From positions 1,891,221 to 1,955,220 of the forward strand of contig NZ_KQ976354.1 of assembly GCF_000346485.2 (NCBI RefSeq): 64,000 bases of DNA, written 5' to 3'. The stretch comes from Scytonema hofmannii PCC 7110. GTDB taxonomy: Bacteria; Cyanobacteriota; Cyanobacteriia; Cyanobacteriales; Nostocaceae. Positions 35,558 to 44,273 of this stretch are shown piece after piece; within the stretch, counting starts at the first letter, position 1; each line of letters starts with the position of its first letter. The position numbers were made by a program, and so were the translations under genes. The notes under the pieces are model-generated. The model was not told where the DNA came from. It did not search any database and worked only from the letters and a program-made list of their open reading frames with translations.

Positions 35558-35929
35558 ATGCAGTCAATTCAGTCTTCGACTCACAACCACAAGGATAATT
35601 TTTTGGGATTGGAGGAAGAAATTCAGTTTCTAGGAGTTCAGTATCTCAGAAACTTTCTGGGGCAGAAAACTGCTGTGTTGATCGATTTGAAAGAACACGG
35701 CGATCTTTGGGCTAATGTGGAAGAAGAGATTGACATACCTGTAACTGTTCAGTTTTTAGTTGATGAGCAGGGTGGTAAATTAATGGTGTTGCTTAACTTT
35801 GAACAGCATGGTGAAATTTGGGAGGATATTTACTATAGCTTGATTGTTGATCGGCGAGCTAATGAACCCACTTTGCCATTTTCAGAAGTCAAAAAGTCGC
35901 TGATTGAGCAGGGGAAATTGAGTGAATGA
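35558..35929 (+). CDS. putative antitoxin partner of RelE, unknown family
   Basis: A 123-residue acidic protein. It overlaps the following RelE gene by 8 bases, the usual order of antitoxin then toxin. There is no visible DNA-binding motif (no AbrB, RHH or Xre pattern). The middle is beta-rich with two similar segments, LIDLKEHGDLWANVEEEI and LLNFEQHGEIWEDIYYSL, which suggests an internal duplication. The C-terminal PFSEVKKSLIEQGKL looks like the toxin-binding tail of RelB-type antitoxins. The role is inferred from position and tail. Confidence 0.65.
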   Translation: MQSIQSSTHNHKDNFLGLEEEIQFLGVQYLRNFLGQKTAVLIDLKEHGDLWANVEEEIDIPVTVQFLVDEQGGKLMVLLNFEQHGEIWEDIYYSLIVDRRANEPTLPFSEVKKSLIEQGKLSE

Positions 35930-36188
35930 GTATCAAGTAATTTTTTCTCGTTCTGCTCAAAAGGAGATTGACAACTTACCAACGGAAGTAATTGGTCGAA
36001 TTTCTCCTAAAATTGAGGCTTTAGCAGTTGAACCACGTCCAAATGGTTGTAAAAAGTTGAGTGGACAATTGAGTACTTGGCGAATTAAGGTTGGAGATTA
36101 TCGAGTAATCTATAAAGTTAATGATGACAACCGTATACTTGAAGTCGTTATGGTTGGCCCATCGAAGTCAAGCATACAAGTAGGTTAA
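35922..36188 (+). CDS. RelE/ParE family toxin
   Basis: A GTG start at 35922 gives 88 residues. The family pattern is plain: YQVIFSRSAQKEIDNLP, then GCKKLSGQLSTWRIKVGDYRVIYKVND and a final beta strand. Arg and Tyr residues in WRIKVGDYRVIY match the mRNA-cleaving site of RelE. It would cut mRNA on the ribosome unless bound by the upstream partner. Confidence 0.88.
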   Translation: MNEYQVIFSRSAQKEIDNLPTEVIGRISPKIEALAVEPRPNGCKKLSGQLSTWRIKVGDYRVIYKVNDDNRILEVVMVGPSKSSIQVG

Positions 36189-36269
36189 ATAAAATTCCTC
36201 CTCAGCGCAGATACTCAAATTCTCTCAAAACCTCTAATGTATAATTGTAGGTTTCTGTGAAATAAACTT

Positions 36270-37604
36270 GTGGATGTCATATTAGAGCGATCGCACCAAC
36301 TACAACAAGATATAACTGATTTTGTGTTTGATGCTGAGGATGAACTCGCACAAGCCTTGGAAACCTATGCTGCGGAAAAATCGCGCCGTGGTAGCGGTGA
36401 CAGTTTTCAAAAGGATTTCGTGACTGACTCATTTATTACAGAAGGAAGAGTGGGAAACTCCTCACCACTGGATCTGTATATACAAAGCCAGCCTGAGTTG
36501 TCAGAAAGCGATCGCAAACTTATTCAAAGTTGGCATCATACATTTATTGGCTTATTTGCTGTCACCCAGATTCTACCCGATGGTTTTGAACTCATGAATT
36601 GGCTCACAGCAAAGCATTACACAGTCAAGCCAAACAATGCTCAAATCCAAAAAGAACTGTCTCGTGTCAAAGATGGAGAAATTATACTTACCCGTATTTC
36701 TCCTGTAACTGATACTTACTGGACATTCTCCGGTCCACAGACACTGATGGGTAAACTAGGCAAACCGAAACTAGCAGTGGCGATTGGTAATTTTAAAGAC
36801 AATTATCGCAACCAACTCTACGGGGATGCTCCTGAGTTACTAGAAGAAGCTTGGTTATCAGTAGAACAATATCATCAACAATTCGTAGACTTTTTTGGGA
36901 GTGATGAAGTCACATTACCGGGGTATCAACTCAACAAGAAAATTGCTGAATTTCAAGAAGTCATGACGCAAAAACGTTTGGAAGCAGCAGGTATTGACAC
37001 TTCAAAATCTCTAGAAGAAATCGTACAAGAATCCGGTATTGAACAAGAAGATATCCAAGCAGTTGCAGAGGAATTTGGCGCTGATTCCAAAACAGTCTCT
37101 CAAATGTTGAGCAGTAAAAATAACTCCAGAAAAATGGTAATGCCAAAAGTTGACTTACCTGCTGAGCTAAAGAAAGCAGAACAAGTGACTGCTCTTTCAC
37201 ACCCCCGATGGGGACAAATGTTTCTCCCAACTTATGCCAAGGTCAAACAAATTGTAGAAACAGAAGACTGGCAAAATATAGAAGGTGCGGAAAAACTTAT
37301 TCGTTTTTATCTTGAAGATAAAAGTATTAACGCCTTTATTTGGCAACGCTTAGCTGAACAGTATCCCATACAGTTAGAAAAAGTTGTGCAAACAGTGTTA
37401 CAGCGTCCGGAGTTTCATCTTCAAAAAGATTTAGACACATTATTGCAAGAATTCAACAAACCTATAGAACCAGATTTACCCGATATTGCTAGCGTACCAA
37501 TACACCTACACAACTTATTTCAAGAAGCTGTGGTGGAAGTTAGTAAATCTAAGCCTAAAGGTAAGGGTCAAAAGCAATCAGCTAAAGGTTTTCAACGCCT
37601 TTAG
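36270..37604 (+). CDS. conserved cyanobacterial protein of unknown function
   Basis: A 444-residue soluble protein; the start is a GTG at 36270 and is not certain. It is largely helical, with the recognisable segments IQSWHHTFIGLFAV, FELMNWLTAKHYTV and WTFSGPQTLMGKLGKPKLAVAIGNF. A helix-hairpin-like stretch, EEIVQESGIEQEDIQAVAEEFG, follows, and a basic tail ends KGKGQKQSAKG. The basic tail suggests nucleic-acid contact. No named family is recognised. Confidence 0.7.
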   Translation: MDVILERSHQLQQDITDFVFDAEDELAQALETYAAEKSRRGSGDSFQKDFVTDSFITEGRVGNSSPLDLYIQSQPELSESDRKLIQSWHHTFIGLFAVTQILPDGFELMNWLTAKHYTVKPNNAQIQKELSRVKDGEIILTRISPVTDTYWTFSGPQTLMGKLGKPKLAVAIGNFKDNYRNQLYGDAPELLEEAWLSVEQYHQQFVDFFGSDEVTLPGYQLNKKIAEFQEVMTQKRLEAAGIDTSKSLEEIVQESGIEQEDIQAVAEEFGADSKTVSQMLSSKNNSRKMVMPKVDLPAELKKAEQVTALSHPRWGQMFLPTYAKVKQIVETEDWQNIEGAEKLIRFYLEDKSINAFIWQRLAEQYPIQLEKVVQTVLQRPEFHLQKDLDTLLQEFNKPIEPDLPDIASVPIHLHNLFQEAVVEVSKSKPKGKGQKQSAKGFQRL

Positions 37605-37784
37605 AGAGAGTACAGACTTTAGAATATTTGAAGACTTAAAATTAAGGTTGATAGACTAGTGGTTTGCCACTTTGATTTTGAGGGATGATGAAAAAACCGC
37701 AAAGACGCAAAGAGCACGAAGGAAGAGGATAAGAAGAAGAATTTAAAGATTGCTTAACCCAGTAAAGTTAATTTGACGGCTACA

Positions 37785-37817
37785 AGATCCCCGACTTCTC
37801 CAAGAAGTCGGGGATCT
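37785..37817. repeat. AGATCCCCGACTTCT hairpin
   Basis: Perfect 15-base arms around a 3-base loop. Nearly the same hairpin, with one arm change, is at 58785-58819. It is a dispersed palindrome. Confidence 0.85.
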
Positions 37818-37867
37818 AAGCCAACTTAACAACAATATAGCAATCCTATTTGATTTTTGAACTACAC

Positions 37868-37922
37868 GTAGGGTGGGCATTGCCCACCAACTAAATCTTG
37901 TGGTGGGCAATGCCCACCCTAC
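37868..37922. repeat. GTAGGGTGGGCATTGCCCACCA inverted repeat
   Basis: Perfect 22-base arms (37868-37889 and 37901-37922) enclose 11 bases. Each arm also contains the smaller palindrome TGGGCA/TGCCCA. It is a known type of cyanobacterial intergenic repeat. Confidence 0.88.
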
Positions 37923-37927
37923 AGTAG

Positions 37928-37963
37928 TTAAAGTTTTTCATAAATCATTTAGGATTCCTATAT
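37928..37963. repeat. 36-bp dispersed repeat, copy 2
   Basis: Identical to 15029-15064, next to the IS1634 copy. The rest of 37604-38184 holds only the three repeats and the chemoreceptor leader. Confidence 0.85.
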
Positions 37964-38184
37964 ATCTCTACCGTATATATTTGATTTAAACCTGAGAAAA
38001 GGTGAGAAAAGTAGGAAAAGTCTGATATTAAAAAATATTAAAAATCAGTGCTTAAAATGCTATTGGAAGATGATAGTTTAAAAACACAGATAATTTGCTC
38101 TGGTGAGAATCATAGACTAGGTTAAGCTCTACCACTGAAACTTTGGAGTTTTACAATTCACTATTGATTAAAAGCACTTATTTT

Positions 38185-41100
38185 ATGACGACTCAAAAAA
38201 ATCCAGTGAGTTTGGGCGAGAATCAAAAGGATTTCATTCGCCCACAAGCCGCTATACCCCAGTTAAAGACTGATGCTGCTAAGGTGAGGTGGGAGAGTAC
38301 TTTACAGCTATCACCAGAGATCCAATCTAAACCTAGCCTTGCTTCTGAGCAAAAACGCAACCTCTTTTTCATACACTGGTTTTGTAACCTCTCTGTTGGT
38401 CGCAAGCAGATGATAGCTTTGATTGCTGCTCAACTAGTCTCCATTGTAGGACTGAGTGTGGGGGGGAGGTGGATTATCACTTCGGGGTTGCGAACACAAT
38501 TGCTTGAACGAGCTCAATCAGAAGTTACCGTCACCGAGACTAATATTAACCTCAAAGTCAACCAAACAGGGCTTGGTTTCAGGAGTCAATCAGATAATCC
38601 TGTCATCATTAATGCTGCTAAGGTTTATGCGAAAAGCTACACCTTGTCTCCTGCTTTAAAAAAACAAGTTGAGCGGATTTTGCAGAACGAAGCCAAAGCC
38701 CGGAAGATTGAGTATGTCACCCTGGTTGGAAGGGATTTTAAGATTATTTTTAATGCTAATGGCAAACGAGAAGGAACTGTTTTTAATCCTAACAACTTGG
38801 TTCGTCAGGTTTTTACTAATGGCAAGCAAATTAAAGCCAATACAGTTGTGAGTTCTGTTGAATTGGCTAAAGGATCTCCTCTACTGTTTAGTACCGATGG
38901 AGATACGCTCATACGTTACACCCTGACACCGATTCGCGCTCCAGGCAAACCCAAAGTACTTGCAGTTTTGATCGCTGGGGAAATTGTCAATGGAAAGTTG
39001 CCAATCATGGCAGGAATCTTGAAAGATTTCAACGGCGGCTACAGTGGTATTTATTTACGCAGACCTACAGGAGAGTTTACCTTGGCTACCTCTTTAGACC
39101 AAGGGGAAGCTCCGGAAGTAAAGCAGGCTAAACCTCACATACCTTTGAGCGACACATCTCTACTTGCTGCAGCTGCATCTGCGCCTCCTGGAGAAATCGT
39201 GACCGGACGGATGGTTGTAGGAACCCAAACCTATACAATGACTGCTAAGGCAATTCCTAATCTTATTGAACAAGACCGTAGCGGTCCTGTTCCTGTTTTT
39301 AACGGTCAGCCCGTTACTGTTTTGGTACGGGGAACTCCAGAAACCACTCTCAACAACTTGCTTAGCCAGAGTTTGTGGCAAGAAGGGGTGGTATTGCTCC
39401 TGGCGTTGATAATGACTGGTATCTGGGTGCTTATTCTCAGGCAAACCATTACTAAGCCTATCGAACAGCTAGAACGAGTCAATCAGGAATTTGCCGAAGG
39501 CGATCGCCAAGCGCGAGCCGAGGTTTTCTCTCAAGATGAGGTGGGTCAGTTGGCTGTGACTTTTAATAAGATGGCTGATAACATTGTGGTTTCTGAAACA
39601 GCCTTGGCAGAACAAGCCCATCGTCAAGAAGCCGAGGCTAACCAAGCACGGTTACTGAATACAATCACCTCTCGCATTCGTGAATCTCTAAACAAAGATG
39701 ATATATTTCATACAACAGCAACGGAAGTTCGATCTGCTTTGCAAGCGGATCGAGTTGTAGTTTATCTCTTGAACGAGAATTGCCAAGAGAGCATCTTTGC
39801 TGAATCAGTTAGTAGCGATTGGTCTGTAAACTTGGAGGCGAACATTAGTTCTGCTCAAGATTATGTTGAGAAGTATCAGAAAGCTTGTATCAATGCAATG
39901 GAGAACAGTTCTGAAACCAGTCAAACCAAAAGTTACCTCGACCAACTAGACGCATTTGAAGACAAGGGGAATTTGGTAGCACCGATTCTCTCCGAAAACA
40001 AGCTTTTGGGCTTGTTAGTGGCTTATCAAAATTCTGAACTGCATACTTGGGAGAAGTCAAACATCAATTTCTTCAAGCAGGTGGCGATTCAAGTTGGCTT
40101 TGCTCTAGACCAAGCAACTCTCTTAGAACAAACAGAACAAGCTCAACAAGCAGCTGAAATTATTTCTCAAGAACAGCGTCAACAAAAAGAAGCTATCCAG
40201 CGTCAAGTGGTAGGATTGCTCAACGATGTTGCAGAGGTATCTAAAGGTAATCTCACGATTCGTGCGGAAGTGACTTCTGGTGAAATTGGTACAGTGGCTG
40301 AGTTTTTTAATACCATCATTGAAAGCCTGCGAGAAATTGTGACGAGTGTGAAAAATGCTGCTCTTCAGGTCAATCTTTCCGTTGGAGAAAATGAAGGTGC
40401 CATTCGTCAACTTGCTGATGAAGCACTTAAACAGGCTGGAGAGATTCATTACACTCTTGATTCGGTAGAGCAGATGACGCTTTCCATTCAAGCCGTGGCA
40501 GAGAGTGCTCGTCAAGCAGCAATTGTAGCCCGCACTGCTTCTACCACCGCAGAGGCTGGTGAGATGGCAATGGACTGCACAGTACAAAGTATCTTAAATT
40601 TGCAGGAAACGGTTGTAGCAACAGCAGAAAAGATGAAGTGTCTGGGTGAGTCTTCTCAACAAATTTCCAAGGTTGTTTCACTCATTAACGAAATTACTCT
40701 CCAAACTAACGTGTTAGCAATCAACGCTAGTATTGAGGCAGCACGTGCAGGTGAGGAAGGTAAAGGTTTTGCAGTGGTAGCAGAAGAAGTCGTTCAACTG
40801 GCATCGGAGTCAGGTGCGGCTACTAAAGAAATTGAACAAATTGTTGAAAACATCCAAGGAGAAATCTCTTCAGTGGTTAGGGCTATGGAATTAGGAACTA
40901 TTCAGGTGGTTGAAGGAGCTCATCTGGTCAAAGATACTAAGATGAGTCTGGGACAAATTTTAGATGTGTCTCGCCGAATCGACCAGCTAGTGGAATCGAT
41001 TTCCCTCGCTACAGTTTCTCAGGCTCAGACTTCTCACGCCGTTACCCATTTGATGAAGGAAATTGCTCATGTCTCTGAACGCACTTGCGATTCCTCTCAC

Positions 41101-41190
41101 AGAGTTTCTGCTTCTCTACAACAAACTATAGAAGTAGCGGAGCAGTTGCAAGCATCTGTGGGCTTGTTCAAGGTTGGGGGAGACTCATGA
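38185..41190 (+). CDS. methyl-accepting chemotaxis protein with sensor, HAMP and GAF domains
   Basis: The ATG at 38185 (MTTQKNPV) gives 1001 residues. Order: a 70-residue cytoplasmic lead, membrane span 1 (IALIAAQLVSIVGLSVGG), a periplasmic Cache-like sensor of about 310 residues, span 2 (VVLLLALIMTGIWVLIL), HAMP, GAF, a second HAMP-like segment (LLNDVAEVSKGNLTIRAEV), and the MCP signalling domain with EITLQTNVLAINASIEAARAGEEGKGFAVVAEEV. The layout is that of PixJ/PilJ-type receptors for type IV pilus motility. The GAF lacks the CH pair that holds a bilin; the aligned stretch reads TKSYLDQL. It is therefore probably not a photoreceptor. No che genes are adjacent. Confidence 0.92.
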   Translation: MTTQKNPVSLGENQKDFIRPQAAIPQLKTDAAKVRWESTLQLSPEIQSKPSLASEQKRNLFFIHWFCNLSVGRKQMIALIAAQLVSIVGLSVGGRWIITSGLRTQLLERAQSEVTVTETNINLKVNQTGLGFRSQSDNPVIINAAKVYAKSYTLSPALKKQVERILQNEAKARKIEYVTLVGRDFKIIFNANGKREGTVFNPNNLVRQVFTNGKQIKANTVVSSVELAKGSPLLFSTDGDTLIRYTLTPIRAPGKPKVLAVLIAGEIVNGKLPIMAGILKDFNGGYSGIYLRRPTGEFTLATSLDQGEAPEVKQAKPHIPLSDTSLLAAAASAPPGEIVTGRMVVGTQTYTMTAKAIPNLIEQDRSGPVPVFNGQPVTVLVRGTPETTLNNLLSQSLWQEGVVLLLALIMTGIWVLILRQTITKPIEQLERVNQEFAEGDRQARAEVFSQDEVGQLAVTFNKMADNIVVSETALAEQAHRQEAEANQARLLNTITSRIRESLNKDDIFHTTATEVRSALQADRVVVYLLNENCQESIFAESVSSDWSVNLEANISSAQDYVEKYQKACINAMENSSETSQTKSYLDQLDAFEDKGNLVAPILSENKLLGLLVAYQNSELHTWEKSNINFFKQVAIQVGFALDQATLLEQTEQAQQAAEIISQEQRQQKEAIQRQVVGLLNDVAEVSKGNLTIRAEVTSGEIGTVAEFFNTIIESLREIVTSVKNAALQVNLSVGENEGAIRQLADEALKQAGEIHYTLDSVEQMTLSIQAVAESARQAAIVARTASTTAEAGEMAMDCTVQSILNLQETVVATAEKMKCLGESSQQISKVVSLINEITLQTNVLAINASIEAARAGEEGKGFAVVAEEVVQLASESGAATKEIEQIVENIQGEISSVVRAMELGTIQVVEGAHLVKDTKMSLGQILDVSRRIDQLVESISLATVSQAQTSHAVTHLMKEIAHVSERTCDSSHRVSASLQQTIEVAEQLQASVGLFKVGGDS

Positions 41191-41297
41191 AATGGGACAT
41201 GCATCCCATTAAACGGTATAAAACAGAATTGATGTCTGAGTGAGAAGTGGTGTAACAGCTAAGGTTTAGGCTTTCCACTTTTCTTTCTAGACGTTGG

Positions 41298-42773
41298 CTA
41301 GCTCCCACTTACCAGTTTTTGAAACTCAGGGTTTTTCCGATGCTTAGGATCGAGCCAGCCCAATTTCACCGCATCTTCCAAACTCTTGCCTTCAAGCTTC
41401 AAAAACATTGCAGTACGACGCAATAACACTGCTTGCACTTGACTCGCTCCCATGTAGCGAGTAATGTCCCGATCCGTACCTCGATGAAGGACAGTTTTAG
41501 CAGCATTGCAGTCTGACTGCACAACGACCCCAGTATGCCTGGTAAAACTGTCTCCAACACGCTTCCCTAAAAGAGTCAACGTGATGGAATCAGTTTGTGA
41601 CGTATACGCAGCGTTGACCTCTGTGATGACTGAATCACTCCAATCAGCCCATTTTTGTAAACTATCTCGCAGCTTCCCTTTTACCCAACTATTCAGTTTG
41701 CGAGACAAAGATTTTGACTGACGCTTGTTTTTAATGGGTTGCGTCAAGTCCTCGGCAAAAACTTTTAGCTTCCGAGAAGCAAACAGAGATTTAGATGCAG
41801 TACCAAGCAATGAAGAGATAGCAGCTTGGTCTTTTTTATAACGTTTATTTTCGGTTTTTCTAGACAGATTATTTTCAAGAATGCGTGCAGCTTTTACTGG
41901 GTCGTGCTCTTCGTGTTTACGAAAAATAGCAAATAATTTACCCCGCTGGCGATTCTTGTTAGTCATGCGATTTGATTTTTTAGTTAATAGCTTGCCTAAG
42001 CCATCCCCATGAACTTTTTCATTTGAATCGATCAAGGCTTCTGTATATCCTTTATCAATACCTATAGGTGTTCTTTCTTCATCAGGCGATTTGGTGTAAA
42101 TCCCAAAGTTGACTACAAAGTGAAGTTCAAAATGATCTAACTCTGAATTGTAAATAAGTCTAATTTGTCCAGACGGCTTGCGGTTGCTTCTTATATTGAA
42201 TTGAATCCGCTTGCCTCTATTTAAGCCAGATACATTTAGTCTATATACATAGCGGCTTAAGCGAGTACAAGTGTAGGCTTCTGGCTGATAAACAACCTGA
42301 TTATCTACCCTGGTATGACCGCGTTCAAACTCGTCTCTCACAATTCGACTCAAAAATGAATCCGAGAGAAATTCAGTAGAATTTAATTTTTGGTAAGCGA
42401 GCTTTCGAGTTTCTTCATTTTCCTTCCCAGGATACCTTGCCCAAATTTTCCCCCTTAAATTAGCAATCGTAGCAGCTTGTTGAGCAAGTATAGCTTTAGC
42501 GACATCACTGACTGTCCATTCCATCAGTTTGGATGGTAGTCCTAGAGACTCAGGCGTCCTAAATGAACGAACTTCAGGATATGCAGAGCGCCAATTCATT
42601 CCCCAGTGCCGAATACTACCAAGTTTGTTGTAAGCTTCAGAACGAACAACACCTAAGCGCTCCATAAGATCCAACAATTCAGACTTAACAGCGTCGTTAA
42701 TTAAAACAACGTTAACGATCTGTGTTGACATCTGATGAATTTCATTTTTAGGTTTCTTTTTGCGCTTGGTCAT
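41298..42773 (-). CDS. tnpB: RNA-guided nuclease TnpB of an IS607-type element
   Basis: A 491-residue protein. The RuvC acidic residues are all present: D in IGIDKGYTEAL, E in VFAEDLTQP, D in VVQSDCNAAKTVL. The HGDGLGKLLT motif is typical of the cyanobacterial IS607 subgroup. The zinc-finger cysteines of most TnpB proteins are missing; NAAYTSQTDS...LLGKRVGDSF stands in their place. I recall the same pattern in related cyanobacterial proteins, so it is a subgroup trait and not damage. TnpB nucleases cut DNA guided by an RNA from the element's end and help retain it. Its tnpA neighbour is broken. Confidence 0.9.
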   Translation of the reverse strand: MTKRKKKPKNEIHQMSTQIVNVVLINDAVKSELLDLMERLGVVRSEAYNKLGSIRHWGMNWRSAYPEVRSFRTPESLGLPSKLMEWTVSDVAKAILAQQAATIANLRGKIWARYPGKENEETRKLAYQKLNSTEFLSDSFLSRIVRDEFERGHTRVDNQVVYQPEAYTCTRLSRYVYRLNVSGLNRGKRIQFNIRSNRKPSGQIRLIYNSELDHFELHFVVNFGIYTKSPDEERTPIGIDKGYTEALIDSNEKVHGDGLGKLLTKKSNRMTNKNRQRGKLFAIFRKHEEHDPVKAARILENNLSRKTENKRYKKDQAAISSLLGTASKSLFASRKLKVFAEDLTQPIKNKRQSKSLSRKLNSWVKGKLRDSLQKWADWSDSVITEVNAAYTSQTDSITLTLLGKRVGDSFTRHTGVVVQSDCNAAKTVLHRGTDRDITRYMGASQVQAVLLRRTAMFLKLEGKSLEDAVKLGWLDPKHRKNPEFQKLVSGS

Positions 42774-42796
42774 TGTTCAATCCTCCTGACAACTAT

Positions 42797-43400
42797 TCAT
42801 AACACAGAATTGTCCGTTTTGTCAGTCGAGAATTCAGCTTTTCTGAAATTTTCATACTGGCGGAGAAAATAAAGTTTGTCGGAGAAACAATGCTTAATAC
42901 TCATAAAGTCTTCCATTAATTCTTGGTGAGGTGGTTTGTAAGTACTGTTGAGAATAACGAGAGCGCACCTATGAGCATTGTAAATCCATTCTCCAAGGTA
43001 AGACCCAAATCGACATAAGCGCTCCTTGTGTGCAACCACTAGAGTTTTCACTTCTTGCTTTAAAACTTGTTCCATTAGTGCTACAAATTTTTGGCGCTTA
43101 AAGTTCAGCCCCGATCCATACTCACGCTTTACATTTATAGTTTGGGTAATTGTTGCCAAGATATTCAATTTGGCTTGTTAGGTCATCTTTTTGGGAAGCA
43201 GTAGAAACTCACAGCATAAAGAATGATTGGTCTATCGTCAACCGCAACAACCATTCTTTCTTTGAGATTCAACAAGATAGCGCCGATGTCCACTCCTGAG
43301 ATTTTCTGCTTTGAATCTTACCATCTCAGAACCTCTACTCAAAGTTTTAGGATGATAGCCGTAGCGCTGTTGAAGCTCACATTGGAGTAATATACATGAA
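42797..43400 (-). pseudogene. tnpA: IS607-type serine recombinase TnpA, frameshifted
   Basis: Pieces of one protein lie in different minus-strand frames. In order they are a MerR-like start (YGYHPKTLSR...SGHRRYLVES near 43260-43400), a resolvase core (VSTASQKDDLTSQIEYLGNNYPNYK near 43155-43230), and an open 123-codon end (GSGLNFKRQKFVALMEQ, VVAHKERLCRFGSYL, KHCFSDKLYFLRQY). Stops and at least two frameshifts separate them, so no active recombinase is made. It lies 23 bases upstream of tnpB. Confidence 0.8.
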
Positions 43401-43468
43401 TGGGGCGAAATGTCTATTTCACTCCATTATAAACCTATTTATTCCATTATTCTGTGATTTAGTGAAAC

Positions 43469-43492
43469 GGCGACAGAGTGAAGTCTGTCGCC
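43469..43492 (-). terminator. hairpin downstream of hdeD
   Basis: GGCGACAGA/TCTGTCGCC arms enclose six bases, 20 bases past the stop of the minus-strand HdeD gene. The T-run is weak (GTTTCACT). Confidence 0.5.
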
Positions 43493-43512
43493 GCCAAGAT
43501 AGCGCAGGTGGC

Positions 43513-44079
43513 TTAAGTACTTGCAGCTTGGTCGGAATTAATTGCACCACGCGCATTCAGTGACATCATCACGCGTGAGACACCTGTGGATAGAACGCTA
43601 GCACCAACTAGTGTTCCCAAAACCCAAGGGGCATCAGCAGGCCATTGGAACCAAATCATGACACCAAGCACTAAGGTAACAATAGCGTTACCTAATGCCC
43701 AAGTCCAATTCTCTTGAGGACGCAGACGGAATGCCAACAGTAACTCGAATACACCTTCTGTTAGTAAAAAGCTACCAAGCAATAAGGTTAGTGTGAGGAT
43801 TCCTGTGAAGGGATAAATAAACAGCATGATACCAGTTGCTATGTAAAGCCCGCCTAATAACAGTTTCCAAATGAATCCTCCGCGATCGCGGGTTTGTACT
43901 GCGTAGGACAGTTTCGCAGCGCCTGAAGAGATGAGTATCAAGGCTACCCAAGTCTCTGCAAAAATTGTCGAAACAGCAGGCATTGCGATCGCACTAATCC
44001 CCAAAACAATCAACAAAACACCAATCCACAAAGAGCCATTGGTCTTTTTGTCAATCTCACGAGAAACGTTGGTTGTCAT
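43513..44079 (-). CDS. HdeD family membrane protein (DUF308)
   Basis: A 188-residue protein with six predicted membrane spans arranged as three repeats of the DUF308 pair, for example SLWIGVLLIVLGISAIAMP, then WKLLLGGLYIATGIMLFIYP and WALGNAIVTLVLGVMIW. HdeD proteins are linked to acid resistance in enterobacteria; in cyanobacteria they respond to high light and stress. A perfect GTATACCC dyad lies 67 bases upstream of the start and may be an operator. Confidence 0.88.
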   Translation of the reverse strand: MTTNVSREIDKKTNGSLWIGVLLIVLGISAIAMPAVSTIFAETWVALILISSGAAKLSYAVQTRDRGGFIWKLLLGGLYIATGIMLFIYPFTGILTLTLLLGSFLLTEGVFELLLAFRLRPQENWTWALGNAIVTLVLGVMIWFQWPADAPWVLGTLVGASVLSTGVSRVMMSLNARGAINSDQAAST

Positions 44080-44145
44080 ATTATTTTTTCCCTTTGCTTA
44101 AATTAAAACCCTACATTTAGGCTAGGGAATTTCTCACGAGTAGCG

Positions 44146-44164
44146 GTATACCCCAAGGGTATAC
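44146..44164. promoter_or_regulatory. perfect dyad GTATACCC-CAA-GGGTATAC
   Basis: Eight-base arms around three bases, in the 194-base divergent gap between hdeD and corA. The size and symmetry suit a dimeric regulator. The bound protein is unknown. Confidence 0.5.
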
Positions 44165-44273
44165 TTTATAAGGAAAACGGCTGAAAACCCCGAAGTGAAA
44201 ACAACAAATCTGGATTCATACCGATTTACTACGATTTAACGCTATTGGATAATATGACGAGTCAAAAATATTT

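Noticed and set aside
41298-42773. Cas12-type effector
   Set aside because: Size, motifs and the adjacent IS607 recombinase remnant mark it as a transposon TnpB; no CRISPR array is nearby.
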